Below, in pieces: positions 26,046 to 38,300 of a stretch of DNA of 64,000 nt. The DNA comes from Paenibacillus fonticola DSM 21315 (GTDB lineage: Bacteria; Bacillota; Bacilli; Paenibacillales; Paenibacillaceae): contig NZ_KB907266.1 in assembly GCF_000381905.1 (NCBI RefSeq), forward strand, positions 48,683 to 112,682, given 5' to 3'. The notes under the pieces are model-generated. The model saw nothing but the letters and a program-made list of their open reading frames with translations, was not told the DNA's origin and did no database searches. The position numbers were made by a program, and so were the translations under genes. Position 1 is the stretch's first letter. Each line of letters begins with the position of its first letter.

Positions 26046-27857
26046 ATGAATTTAAGGATTAAATTGTTGACGGCTTTTCTCGGCCTTGTTATCGTACCGC
26101 TATTCATTCTGGGTGTCGTCACGTTTTTCGTTACCTTCCAATCGATCGAGACGAAGCATAGCCAGCAGGCCGAATATTCGCTGAAGGCCATCAGCTATAG
26201 CATCAAAAAAGTGTTTCAAGAGATGGACAATGTGACGGATAACGGAATTTCCAACGAAATATTCAAGATGGCGCTTATGGCCGAGGATCCCGACTCCCAG
26301 AACCTGGTCAGCCAAATTCAATTGAACGAGAACCAGAAAAATTTCCGTTCCCTGCTGTATAATCACCCTGCGATTGATTATGCTTTTCTGTACAGCGAAC
26401 GGGGATACGGTGAAACCTCGAATGTGGTAACTTTGTTTAACAAGGAGAGCTTTAAGACACTGCCGTACGAGAAGTTTAAGCTGCATCCCTTGTATGAGGA
26501 AGTGAAGGCGCTCAAGGGCCAATCCAAGTGGATTGCACCTTATGAGTATCCCGAGCTGACAGGTTCTGAAAACGTATTCACGCAAATCCGGCTGATCAAG
26601 GATAAAAACACGATGAAGCCGCTCGGCATTCTGGCGGTGCAGATTAAGAACTGGGAGTTTGAGCGAATTTTCCAGAACTTGAGGCTGGGCAGTGAAATGA
26701 AGGATACCCGCTTTATGCTCGTGAATGACGATGGTCTTGTTTTATACGATCACCAGTCCGAGTTTGACGGGCAGCACATCCAGGAGCATATTAACAAAGC
26801 GTTTCTCCCGAATGATACCTATCAGAGCTTCAAGGGAAAGTTCAACGGGCAGGAGAGCATCATTTCCATTTACAATTTGCAAGGTTATCCTTGGAGCCTG
26901 GTATCCGTGACTTCCTGGAGCTATTTGTCGCAGGAGGTTACCACCTTCGCCAAATGGTTTATCGCCATCCTGCTGATATGCTTGATCACGGCGACGCTGT
27001 TCAACGTGTTGTTCATGAACCGGATCACCGGCAATATCGGCAAAATCGTCCGGTTTATGCGCAAGGTCGAGGCGGGGGATTTACAAGCCAGAGTCGAAGA
27101 GAAAGGCGATGACGAGCTATTTTTGCTGCAAAAGGGTTTTAACAATCAAATGAATAAAATCAACGAGCTGTTCGAGCAGGTCAAGACGGAGCAGGAGCAG
27201 AAGGCCAATGCGGAGCTGCGGGTGCTGCAGGCGCAAATCAAGCCGCATTTTCTCTTTAACACGCTGGAGTCGATCAACGTTCTGGCCATTCAGAACGAAG
27301 GGCGGAAGGTAAGCGAAATGGTGCTGCGCCTGGCCAGCATTTTGCGGATCAGCATTCAGGAGAAGGAAGAGATCAAGCTTAGTCTCGAAATCGAGCATTT
27401 GTACAGCTATTTGGAAATCCAAAAGATCAGGTTCGACGATTTGTTCGATTATACCATCGATATCCCGGAGGAAATGATGCCGTGCCAGCTGCTCAAATTA
27501 ACGCTTCAGCCGCTCGTGGAGAATAGCATTCAGCACGGCTTCGACGGCATTGAATATCCGGGGCATATCACGATTACAGGATTCCTGGAGGAAGACCGGA
27601 TGATTCTGCGGATCGAAGACAACGGGATCGGCATGACCGGGGAGCAGCTATCCTCCATCCAATATGCGGAGCTAGGGCAAGTTCAGTACGATGCGTTGAA
27701 GCCTTATCCGAGTCCGGAAAGACAGGGCCTGGGACTGCGAAGTGTTCATGACCGGCTGCGTTTGCAGTATGGCCATAGATTCGGATTGTTCATTTGCTCG
27801 GCTCCCGGACAAGGCACGACGATTCAATGCGTCATTCCGAGACATGGTTTTACTTAA
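26046..27857 (+). CDS. Sensor histidine kinase, YesM type
   Basis: 603 residues. An N-terminal transmembrane helix (LLTAFLGLVIVPLFILGVVTFFV), a large extracellular sensor of dCACHE type (about 35-290), a second helix (WFIAILLICLITATLFNVLF), a HAMP domain (about 318-370), and the His_kinase domain with phosphoacceptor His 401 in QIKPHFLFNTLESIN. The C-terminal ATPase has N-box LVENSIQHGF and G-box IEDNGIGM and GLGLRSVHDRL. It should phosphorylate a YesN-type regulator; the one at 15431 is the only candidate in the window. It is cotranscribed with the binding lipoprotein upstream and the GH3 enzyme downstream. Confidence 0.94.
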   Translation: MNLRIKLLTAFLGLVIVPLFILGVVTFFVTFQSIETKHSQQAEYSLKAISYSIKKVFQEMDNVTDNGISNEIFKMALMAEDPDSQNLVSQIQLNENQKNFRSLLYNHPAIDYAFLYSERGYGETSNVVTLFNKESFKTLPYEKFKLHPLYEEVKALKGQSKWIAPYEYPELTGSENVFTQIRLIKDKNTMKPLGILAVQIKNWEFERIFQNLRLGSEMKDTRFMLVNDDGLVLYDHQSEFDGQHIQEHINKAFLPNDTYQSFKGKFNGQESIISIYNLQGYPWSLVSVTSWSYLSQEVTTFAKWFIAILLICLITATLFNVLFMNRITGNIGKIVRFMRKVEAGDLQARVEEKGDDELFLLQKGFNNQMNKINELFEQVKTEQEQKANAELRVLQAQIKPHFLFNTLESINVLAIQNEGRKVSEMVLRLASILRISIQEKEEIKLSLEIEHLYSYLEIQKIRFDDLFDYTIDIPEEMMPCQLLKLTLQPLVENSIQHGFDGIEYPGHITITGFLEEDRMILRIEDNGIGMTGEQLSSIQYAELGQVQYDALKPYPSPERQGLGLRSVHDRLRLQYGHRFGLFICSAPGQGTTIQCVIPRHGFT

Positions 27858-27888
27858 TAGTCGAATATATGAAAGCAGGTGTAGAAGG

Positions 27889-29568
27889 TTGGAACTGTCA
27901 AATCTAACGTTAGAGCAAAAAATCGGGCAAATGTTCATTTGCGGTTTTCCCGGAACCGCAGCAGATGAAGGAATCAAGGCGCTGATCGCGGAGCATCACT
28001 TGGGCGGTGTCATTTATTTCCGCCGGAACATCGATAGCGTGGAACAGTTGTCCAGGCTGTCCCGGGAATTGCAGCAGCTGCCCCGCAGTACACCGGAAAT
28101 TCCTCTGTTTATTTCCATGGATCAGGAAGGCGGGATGGTGGCAAGGCTGGATCATGACGGCGTAAGCCGAATTCAGGGAAATATGGCGCTCGGAGCCGCA
28201 AACGATCTGGCACTGACGGAAGAGGCCGCTACGCTGGCAGCTAAGGAATTGACCGCCCTGGGCATCAACCTGAACTTTGCGCCGTGTGTTGATGTCAACA
28301 ACAATCCGGCTAATCCAGTGATCGGCGTCCGCTCGTTCGGCGAGGACCCGCTGCGGGTAGCTGAACATGGCGCGGCAGCGATCCGAGGATACCAGAACCA
28401 GGGAGTCAGCGCTACGGCCAAGCACTTTCCGGGGCATGGCGATACAGCTGTTGATTCACATCACGGCTTGGCCAGCGTGCCGCATAGCAAAGAGCGGCTA
28501 TACCGCGTCGAGCTGCCGCCGTTTCGCAAGGCGATTGAGAACGGCGTAGACATGATCATGACAGCACATGTCATATTTCCGGCGTTCGAGCCGGACGGGA
28601 TCCCGGCAACACTGTCCCGCCGCGTGCTTACCGGCTTGCTGCGCAACGAGCTTGGTTTCGAGGGCATCATCATCACGGATTGCCTGGAGATGCATGCGAT
28701 CTCCAAAAGCTGCGGCATCGCCGAGGGCGCCGTACGGGCCATCGAGGCCGGAGCGGATATCGTCCTGGTGAGCCATACGCTGGAGGAGCAGGTGCGGGCC
28801 ATCCAAACGGTGCTCGCCGCCGTGCAAAGCGGACGGTTAAGCGAGGAGCAAATCGATGAATCCGTGAGGCGTATTCTGTCATTGAAGCAGAAGCGCATCG
28901 GCATTGGAGCAGGAGTAGGCGTTGGCGCTGCTACTGGTGCTGCTGCTGCTGGCGTTGCACAAGAGAGCCCGCCACCGGGGGATTGCAGCAACCCTCTCAC
29001 GCCCAAGGAGGAGAGCGAGCCGCTGCTGCGGCAAATCGCAGAGCGCAGCGTGACGCTCGTAAGCGATGCAAGCCGCAATTTGCCCTTAGACGGAGGCGAG
29101 CCTGTGCTCGTCATTTGGCCGGAGCTGCGCCGCCGGACCGAGGTGGATGAGCCAGCTGTGCATCGTTATACGCTGGCAGACGCGATCGCTCCATATGCGG
29201 AGCAAGTGACGCTGGTTACCGTAGGCACGTTTCCGGACAGCGGTGAGATTCGCGATGCGATAGAACAGAGCAGAAATTTTAAGCAAATTATCGTGCTTAC
29301 TTACACTGCGGAAGGAGAGGTATCGACAGGACAAATTTCCTTAATTCAGGGATTGAATGAAATTCATGGTTCTAGTATTATAGTTGTATCTACGCGGAAT
29401 CCATATGATATCAATTCTTTTCCTGAAATCGGAACCTATTTGTGCCTGTATGAGAATCGGCAGTATTCGCTTGACGCGCTTGCCAAAGTGCTGTTCGGGC
29501 AGCTTCGCCCGCAGGGCAAGCTTCCGGTTGGCCTCAATCCCCGGTTCCCGATTGGACACGGCTTGTGA
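27889..29568 (+). CDS. GH3-family glycosidase, beta-N-acetylhexosaminidase (NagZ-like)
   Basis: 559 residues from TTG 27889, after AGCAGGTG; upstream in-frame ATGs lie inside the kinase gene. The TIM barrel has the NagZ-type loop KHFPGHGDTAVDSHHGL, carrying the Asp-His pair that acts as general acid/base in GH3 N-acetylglucosaminidases, and the nucleophile-region motif GFEGIIITDCLEMHAI. No signal peptide, so it is cytosolic. A Gly/Ala-rich low-complexity linker (about residues 340-372) joins a C-terminal alpha/beta domain as in two-domain Bacillota NagZ. Likely substrates are GlcNAc- or muropeptide-type oligosaccharides imported by the ABC system. It ends the operon. Confidence 0.9.
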   Translation: MELSNLTLEQKIGQMFICGFPGTAADEGIKALIAEHHLGGVIYFRRNIDSVEQLSRLSRELQQLPRSTPEIPLFISMDQEGGMVARLDHDGVSRIQGNMALGAANDLALTEEAATLAAKELTALGINLNFAPCVDVNNNPANPVIGVRSFGEDPLRVAEHGAAAIRGYQNQGVSATAKHFPGHGDTAVDSHHGLASVPHSKERLYRVELPPFRKAIENGVDMIMTAHVIFPAFEPDGIPATLSRRVLTGLLRNELGFEGIIITDCLEMHAISKSCGIAEGAVRAIEAGADIVLVSHTLEEQVRAIQTVLAAVQSGRLSEEQIDESVRRILSLKQKRIGIGAGVGVGAATGAAAAGVAQESPPPGDCSNPLTPKEESEPLLRQIAERSVTLVSDASRNLPLDGGEPVLVIWPELRRRTEVDEPAVHRYTLADAIAPYAEQVTLVTVGTFPDSGEIRDAIEQSRNFKQIIVLTYTAEGEVSTGQISLIQGLNEIHGSSIIVVSTRNPYDINSFPEIGTYLCLYENRQYSLDALAKVLFGQLRPQGKLPVGLNPRFPIGHGL

Positions 29569-29612
29569 GCTCGGAGAGCGGCATCATTTTAATATGGCAC
29601 TAATTACCTACT

Positions 29613-29657
29613 AAACCGGTATAAGTCCGTATTACATGACGGATTTTGCCGGTTTTT
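29613..29657 (+). terminator. Terminator after the GH3 gene
   Basis: AAACCGG pairs with CCGGTTT, with an inner GTCCGT/ACGGAT stem, and ends in a T run. Confidence 0.8.
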
Positions 29658-29756
29658 GCGTGTCGCTGATAACAGGAGCAACTTTTACCCCTTTTCCGCG
29701 TTTAATATTAATGTACAAATGACAGTATTATCATTGGGAGCAGAAGGAGTTTAGCA

Positions 29757-31955
29757 ATGAAATTGAAAAAAATGGTCCTCATCAGCGTTTTAGTTGCCTC
29801 ACTAGTGACCATGGTACTACCCGTAAATGCAGCGGAGACCGTGTCAGGAAGTGTTCTTAGTACTACAGACCAACAAACAGACGAAATGAGCATAACAACG
29901 GATCTGACAGAGACACAGCAAGGAATGAATGCCGGTACCGAGCTGTTACAGCCTGATCAGAGCCCAACGGACGATCCACCCTTGCTTAACGGCACAGAGC
30001 AACCGCTGGAGAATAGTTATCCAATCGTTCCTCAGGAACAGCGAGTTGCAACTGCGGGGTCGGCCAGCCCGACTGATCCGGATGTGAGTCAGCTGGTATT
30101 AATGATGAATAGCAACAAAATGTATCAGGACGGCAAGCAGTATCTGGCCCCTCATCCAATGACGGTCAAAGACGGTGTCTCTTATATTTCGATTCGGGCC
30201 ATCGTTGAACGGACCGGGCTGAAATTATCCTTCGATAATAAAACGAAGGAGACAATTATTAGGCGGGGCGGCGACGAGCTGCGATTCAAGCTGAACAGCA
30301 AGAGCTATAAAGTAAATGGAACCGTTAAACAGATGAAAGGACCTTCCTATTCCTCCCAGGATGTGTTCATGGTTCCGCTAACCTCCATCACGCAAGCGCT
30401 AGGCATCCCTTATACAGTGAACCAGCAGGAGAAGAAAGTCATTCTGAGCCTGTCATCAAAACCGGTTGCCTCGTTCCGCATCGGGAATCCGGAGATTTTT
30501 GCCGGGGAAACGTTAGTCCAGTACATTCCTAGTGCGTTCTCGCCCAAAGGGCTGCCCATCATAGAGGAGCAGTGGGAGGGCCGCGAAGACATATTTATGT
30601 CGCCAGGCAGTTTCGTTGTCAGTTATCGCGTTAAAGATTCTAGCGGACAATGGAGCGATACGTTCTGGCTCACCGTTCGGGTCAGCAAGCCGCATTCGCC
30701 GCCTGTTGCCAGCTTCACGACGAATAAAGACACCTATAAGATGGGAGAGCTCGTTACATACACGGATTATAGTACGGACGAGAACAACGCGATTGTGAAG
30801 CGGGAATGGTACAACAATGAGCTGGCCTTCTTCCTGCCGGGACCCAAGACGATCCGTCTGGTCGTAGAGAACAAGTACGGGCTGTCCTCAACGTATGAAA
30901 AGACGATCATGATCAGTGACGAGACGCTTTACACCCGCGATGATTTTTACAAAATTTATACGCCGGTTGGCTGGAAATACTCATTTGACGGCACAAAGAT
31001 ACCTGCCTGGGACAAAGTCCCTTATCAATATGATACGGAACCGGTAACACTGATTCGCAGCAACAGCCCCGAGACCGTTTATTCCGAAGGGGTCGTCTAT
31101 CGGGATTCGGCGATCGGAAGCACAAGATTTATGCTGCACCATGTGAATGCAACACGTAAAAATGTGAGGATGTATGTGATTGCCACAAACCGGAATTCGG
31201 AAACCGCACGATTGACCCAGACCAATCTCGGGATGGGGGGACCGACAAAATACGCGACCGCTTCCGGTAAAATGTCGGTCCAGCGTTATTTCGAGTCGAT
31301 GCAGTATGGCAACAAATATAAAGATATATGGATTGCCCCGGGACAAAGCAAGGTGATACTCAGCGAGCTAAGTTCAACCGTAATGAGGCAGGGTGACGTC
31401 ATTTCATTGTTTGCGGACTTATATAGCGATCGTACGCTTCAATATCATGTGATTATGATTGACAGCAGCAGAGACCCGATCAAAGCACTGCCTAATTTGC
31501 CTGCTTTAGCACCGGACAATCATAGCCGGGGAACCTTTTATGATGCGACAAAAAATATCCACTATGGTGAGTTAATTGGTTTAACGCCTTCCCGCCTGTT
31601 GATCGGCGACAACTCGCAGGATCCTTATTTAATCGGTACGGACGGCATGACCAAGGCGTACCAGGTGAATGCCGGAAACTTTGGCGTATTATACCGGATC
31701 AAGCTGTACCGTGTCGCGCCGCAAACGCTGATTACGTTCAATCCGCGTGGAGGACAATATGACGGAGTAATCATGGTGAACGGATACGTCGTTCAAGTGC
31801 CCGAGACGAGCGGCCTAAGAGCTCCTCACGAATCCGGGGTACTGCACCGGACTGGGGACCGTGAGGAAACGGTGGAACTGGTATTTACGGCTGCGCCGGG
31901 CAGCAGCTTGTCGGTAAACTTGCTGTTCCAGCCATTACCTGAAATCAAACATTAG
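29757..31955 (+). CDS. Secreted protein with copper-amine-oxidase-N-like and PKD-like domains, function unknown
   Basis: 732 residues, ribosome site AAGGAG. A signal peptide (LISVLVASLVTMVLPVNAAE) is followed by a Thr/Gln/Asp-rich spacer to about 105. A copper amine oxidase N-terminal-like domain, common as a wall-associated module in Paenibacillus, spans about 115-230 (DGVSYISIRAIVERTGLKLSFDNKTKETI...MVPLTSITQALGIPYTVNQQEKKVILS). A segment near 310-390 resembles PKD/Ig folds (PPVASFTTNKDTYKMGELVTYTDYS). The rest (390-732) is unrecognised, beta-rich and without obvious catalytic motifs. It is bounded by terminators on both sides, so it is a single-gene unit. A role at the cell surface is inferred only from the signal and domain types. 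Confidence 0.75.
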   Translation: MKLKKMVLISVLVASLVTMVLPVNAAETVSGSVLSTTDQQTDEMSITTDLTETQQGMNAGTELLQPDQSPTDDPPLLNGTEQPLENSYPIVPQEQRVATAGSASPTDPDVSQLVLMMNSNKMYQDGKQYLAPHPMTVKDGVSYISIRAIVERTGLKLSFDNKTKETIIRRGGDELRFKLNSKSYKVNGTVKQMKGPSYSSQDVFMVPLTSITQALGIPYTVNQQEKKVILSLSSKPVASFRIGNPEIFAGETLVQYIPSAFSPKGLPIIEEQWEGREDIFMSPGSFVVSYRVKDSSGQWSDTFWLTVRVSKPHSPPVASFTTNKDTYKMGELVTYTDYSTDENNAIVKREWYNNELAFFLPGPKTIRLVVENKYGLSSTYEKTIMISDETLYTRDDFYKIYTPVGWKYSFDGTKIPAWDKVPYQYDTEPVTLIRSNSPETVYSEGVVYRDSAIGSTRFMLHHVNATRKNVRMYVIATNRNSETARLTQTNLGMGGPTKYATASGKMSVQRYFESMQYGNKYKDIWIAPGQSKVILSELSSTVMRQGDVISLFADLYSDRTLQYHVIMIDSSRDPIKALPNLPALAPDNHSRGTFYDATKNIHYGELIGLTPSRLLIGDNSQDPYLIGTDGMTKAYQVNAGNFGVLYRIKLYRVAPQTLITFNPRGGQYDGVIMVNGYVVQVPETSGLRAPHESGVLHRTGDREETVELVFTAAPGSSLSVNLLFQPLPEIKH

Positions 31956-31976
31956 CACTTATAATATGATGCGATG

Positions 31977-32016
31977 AAGGCAGACCAGCACTTACTTTAC
32001 TGGTTTGCCTTTTTTT
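31977..32016 (+). terminator. Terminator after the secreted protein gene
   Basis: AAGGCAGACCAG pairs with CTGGTTTGCCTT (one mismatch/wobble), followed by a T run. Confidence 0.92.
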
Positions 32017-32040
32017 CTTGTTCGCCGCAAGCGGAAGAGG

Positions 32041-32071
32041 CGTCACCGTTCATTGACGGTGCGATTTTTTT
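32041..32071 (+). terminator. Second hairpin with T run before the zur-like gene
   Basis: CACCGT pairs with ACGGTG (extended on the left side by CGT), then CGA and seven T. Confidence 0.6.
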
Positions 32072-32131
32072 GGGGCATTATAAGATAGTAAAGACACATG
32101 CTCAGCGCAAGCTCAGACGGGAGGATTGTAC

Positions 32132-32587
32132 ATGCTGTCGAATGAACAAATTATCGGAATCATGTCTGCCCGGGGATTAAGGATAACAGACCAGCGCAGA
32201 ACTTTAGCCAAGCTGTTTGCAGAGCGCGACGGATATTTAACGCCTAAAGACGTTTATGAATATATGGAAAAAATATATAGCGGGCTCAGCTTTGATACCG
32301 TATACCGTAATTTGAGAGTCATGGAGGAGCTTGGCGTTCTCGAGCAGGTGATGTTTGAAGACGGCCTTAAGTTCCGGGCCAGCTGCAGCGAAGGTCATCA
32401 TCATCACCATATGATCTGCCTGCAGTGCGAACGGACGTATCCGATTCATTTCTGTCCGATGCCTTTGACCGATGCGCCGGAGCAATTCCAAGTGGTGAAG
32501 CATAAATTTGAAGTTTTCGGCTATTGCAAAGATTGCCGCCCTGAATTGGAAGGCGAACGATTGCCCGAGCATAGCGGGACCTCTTGA
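32132..32587 (+). CDS. zur: Fur-family regulator, probably zinc-responsive Zur
   Basis: 151 residues from ATG 32132, six bases after GGGAGGA; TTG 32126 is too close. The winged helix ([31 protein letters not shown]...[21 protein letters not shown]) is followed by a metal-rich C-terminal half: [22 protein letters not shown] and GYCKDC, giving two Cys-x2-Cys pairs plus a His cluster. The phrase ending in FCPM is, to my memory, typical of Zur rather than Fur or PerR. A good Zur-type box precedes znuA 10 kb downstream, supporting the call. It overlaps none of yidD but leaves only one base before it. Confidence 0.82.
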   Translation: MLSNEQIIGIMSARGLRITDQRRTLAKLFAERDGYLTPKDVYEYMEKIYSGLSFDTVYRNLRVMEELGVLEQVMFEDGLKFRASCSEGHHHHHMICLQCERTYPIHFCPMPLTDAPEQFQVVKHKFEVFGYCKDCRPELEGERLPEHSGTS

Positions 32588-32588
32588 A

Positions 32589-32867
32589 ATGGGCATAGTT
32601 CGCAAAGCAATCAAAGGCCCGATTATCGTATATCGAAAATTTATTTCACCGCTCAAGCCGCCGACCTGCAGGTTTTATCCGACCTGCTCGGCCTTTGCGC
32701 TGGAAGCGATTGAGGTGCATGGCGCATTAAAGGGATCCTGGCTTGCGGCCCGGCGCATCGCCAGATGTCATCCTTTTCACCCGGGTGGCCTGGATCCGGT
32801 TCCGCCGAAGGGGCAGTCCAAGTCCAAAAGGAGCAAGAAACTAGGCGACAGCGGTCTGCCTGAATAA
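32589..32867 (+). CDS. yidD: Membrane protein insertion efficiency factor YidD
   Basis: 92 residues starting one base after the zur stop. Family hallmarks are [58 protein letters not shown], with the conserved cysteines. The small amphipathic protein aids YidC/Sec insertion of membrane proteins. It is usually next to rpmH-rnpA-yidC in many bacteria, but in Bacillota it is often elsewhere; pairing with zur is notable and implies cotranscription. The C-terminus is Lys/Ser-rich. Confidence 0.95.
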   Translation: MGIVRKAIKGPIIVYRKFISPLKPPTCRFYPTCSAFALEAIEVHGALKGSWLAARRIARCHPFHPGGLDPVPPKGQSKSKRSKKLGDSGLPE

Positions 32868-32905
32868 GCTGTCATTCGGTCACCGCTGCTTCGAGCGGGG
32901 AGCTT

Positions 32906-32925
32906 GACAGTCCGCCTGTCTTTTT
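32906..32925 (+). terminator. Short terminator after yidD
   Basis: GACAG-TCCGC-CTGTC hairpin followed by five T. The stem is only 5 bp. Confidence 0.6.
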
Positions 32926-32974
32926 CTAAGATATTAGTTAATAGTTCAGTAGTTGATGTTAAAATATTTCCAGT

Positions 32975-33242
32975 GAACGGATAAGTACGAAGACGGATCC
33001 AGTGACAGAGAGCCGGGGCAGCTGCAAACCGGTCTGGATTGCTTCCGAATATGGTCCGGGAGGAACCGCTTTCGAGCCGAGGTTAAATTGTGTATGTTAC
33101 CGGCGGTAAGGGAGCGGCGCGAAATCCGGCGTTATTGGAGGGTCGTAAGACCGGAAGAGCCTGTTGTCTGCGAAGACGCAGGGAATTTGGGTGGTAACGC
33201 GTGAGTCATCTCTCGCCCCATAGGGGGTGGGAGTTTTTTTTG
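32975..33242 (+). promoter_or_regulatory. T-box leader (methionine specific) of metS
   Basis: The leader holds a Stem I with AGAGAGCCGGGGCAGCTGC features, a specifier-loop ATG (33051-33053) in a GAATATGGTCC context, and the T-box core GGGTGGTAACGCG (33189-33201). A terminator follows: CTCTCGCCCC pairs with GGGGTGGGAG, and eight T follow (about 33210-33242). Uncharged tRNA-Met should bind and stabilise the antiterminator, raising metS expression when methionyl-tRNA is short. Confidence 0.92.
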
Positions 33243-33276
33243 TTTTTTTGTGCTTGAATATGAAGGAGGACGATGA

Positions 33277-35253
<1,977 letters not shown>

Positions 35254-35287
35254 GTAGATAGGTAAGGCTAGCATCAAAGAAATTGAA

Positions 35288-35326
35288 AGGCGAGTCAGCG
35301 CTATTTATGCGCAGACTCGCCTATTT
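35288..35326. terminator. Terminator between the convergent metS and GH59-like genes
   Basis: AGGCGAGTC pairs with GACTCGCCT, with an inner GCGC/GCGC stem, followed by ATTTT on the plus strand and CTTTC on the minus strand. It may serve both genes. Confidence 0.82.
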
Positions 35327-35343
35327 TCATTAATAAATTCCGT

Positions 35344-38300
35344 TTAATTTAGAATTTTAGAAATAACTTGCACGCTTTCCGCTCTCGTCATCGGTGCTTT
35401 CGGGACAAACTCGTTATTCACGCGTCCTCGGATGAGATTCATTGCTTGCGCGGTTCCCACAGCGTCCTGCGCCCAAGCTCCAATTCGATCGTTATCGCTA
35501 AACGAGCTTGGGTTTGCCGCGGTTGTCTCTGCGCCGTGCAAATGCTTATACGCACGCACGATCATAACGGCCATTTCTTCCCGGGTTATGACGGCATTTG
35601 GTGCAAATGTGCTTGAATCACGCCCCTGCACGATCCCAGCGCTGCTTGCTCTGGCTATCGCCTCGGCATACCATTCATCGGGACTCACGTCCGTGAACGT
35701 CAGGGGAGCGGCAGTGGTTAGCCCCAACGCGCGTGTCAGCATCGCCGCGAATTCGGCTCGAGTTACGTTTCTTTGCGGATCGAAACGCGTATCGCCGACC
35801 CCTGCGATGATGTGCTTTGCCGCCATTCTTTTAATAGCTTGAATCGCCCAGTGGTTCTCTCCTACATCAACAAACGTTTTGTTGTATTCCAGTACAGTAT
35901 AATTCCCTAAATGAAGAAGCTTCGCAGTTATGATGCCGTCCGCCAACGTTCCGCCCATATGCTCAAGGATTCCGTCTGCAGCAATAAAGTAAATGCCCAA
36001 TAAATCTGGGGCGGCATTCGGATCGACTTGAAACGCCATCGTTAATGGCTTGGTAAAGGCCGTGAGCGGTACGGAAGTTCCGTCCGCGCCAACGAAGTAC
36101 ATACTGAAGTTGTACATATCGCTTGCCGCCATCAATTGAGCCGTAAGGTTGGCGGCAGAGTTGCGAACAAGCCGGGCGGCTTCATCCTTTGGAACGAGCC
36201 GCATTAAGAAATGAATTTGCGCCTCTTCGGCCGCATCTCCAGGTACAACGGCTTGGATGCTTTTTAGAGATTCAGCAGGGAATTCGATAGTCATCTTCGG
36301 CCCTGCGAACCGGAGACGGTTATCTCCGAGAACTTCTGCAATATTCCCCGGAAGAATGACGGTATCTTGATTCTCCGAAATACGAATGATCACTGTACCA
36401 TCGACTGCGTCTCGTAAATCGTCTGCACCAAGCACCAGAGTGTTCGATGGAATCTCGGGTTTCGTTGGACTCTTAGGCACTGCTGGAGCTGAAGGCGCGT
36501 TCGACGAAGGAGCCATTGCCGTGTCGTCGCGGTCTTTGTTATAGACAATCACGGTTCTTGTAACTTCGTCAGCCGCATTGCCCGCAGCATCGTTTACATT
36601 GTAGTGGAACGTGTACGCTCCAGCTTTGGATGTATTGAGCTTGGTTTCGCCGTATACGCCGCTAGTTACCGTGGTTACGATGCGACCCGAAATGTCGCCG
36701 TCCCGGTCATCGATTGCCGTCGCGCCTGCATCCGTGTAGCCGGCGCCAACGGCCAGGCGAACAACCGGTTCGCCTAACAAGTTAATGATAGGTTTCGTCA
36801 CATCGGCTTCGACGCCTTCCGTTACGATGACCGTTCTTGTCACCTCGTTAGCCGCGTTGCCCGCGTCATCGCTCACATTGTAGCGGATCGTGTAAACGTC
36901 TGGAATCGATGTATCGATTGCCGTCAGTCCGTATACGCTGCTGGTCACCGTAGTCACGATGCGATCTGTAATATCGCCATCCCGATCATCCATCGCTGTC
37001 GCGCCCGCATCCGTGTAGCCAGCGCCGGCGGGCAAATGGACAACCGGTTCGCCGAGCAAAGTAATAATCGGCTTCGTTAGATCAGCTTCCGGAATTTTGG
37101 CCGGTGCAACGCCCACAAAGGACAGCATCGGCGACTGGTTGCTTTGCGCTGCGACCAGCTTAAGAGTCAATGATCCGGCTTCCGCCATAGAGAAGGTATA
37201 CTCTTTTACTGTGTCAAACGAATTGTTGTCGAGTGTAATGGTGTCTACAAGCATGCTTTTGTTGTCATATTCAAGATAGACTTCTTCGGTGCGGGAGTAT
37301 GCGGACCACCAACTGTACGTGCCAAGTGTTAACATATATTCGCCCGCAGGCAGATTGTCAAACGTGTAGGTAAGGGCCGCTCCGATCTGATCGGTGGTAT
37401 AGACGCCGGTCGTGCTTTGCTTGCTGTATGGGCCGCTCACGATCCCTTTGTAAAAAACGGACGGCGTGCCGCTAGCGTTGTAGCCGCCATGCCCCCAACC
37501 CTTGACGGAGTTGTAAATCCGGTCCGGTGCATCGTTGAGAAGCGGTTTGCCGGCAGCGTCGGCAAGGGCCGCGACAGCGCTGTAAGCAGGCGAATCATAG
37601 CCGAGCGTATCGGAAGATGTATGTCCTGCTGTCAGTCCGATTGCGGTAGCATTAAGATCCGCGAAATACAGAATGTCTTTAGGGACTACTTCTACGTAAC
37701 AAACGGTGGTAAGGCTTCCGTAGGTGCCGGTTACGGCTACCGTTTCGTAGGCGGTGTCAAAGCTCACGTTGTTCAGCTGCCAATTTACAGTTACGAGCGT
37801 TGTAGTCCCGTCTTCGCGCGTCGCCTCTACCATCTCGGGGAGCTTGGGCGGACTTCCCGCATAGGCGGCAGCGTAATGAGGCGAGCTAAGCTCCCGTATA
37901 TCGCCTGTAAACAACTGGTTTTGGGCAAAAATCAGACGCGACGCGAGTTGTTCGGCTCCCTCCTGATCCAATCGGAAGGAAACAGGATTGGCCAAGGCAG
38001 CCAATGCGGCGTTTCTAGCGGCTTCAAAGAGCTGCCAGTCGCTGTCGCGGAATTCGTCCAACCGATTGATGCTTTGTGCCGCTGCAACCGCATCCTGGAG
38101 ATCGGCCGTATCGGGTGCCCCTTGGACTTCGCCAGAAATAACCGCTATGGCGTCAACAACTAATGTGCCGCTTAATACCTTGATTTGAACGGTATGCTCT
38201 TCGTATGAAAGTCCGCGAAGTGTAAAGGTTTGGTACAATTCTTTGGAGGCCAGCGTACTGGCCGAAGGCATTACAATCTGCCCATCCACCGTCACCTCCA

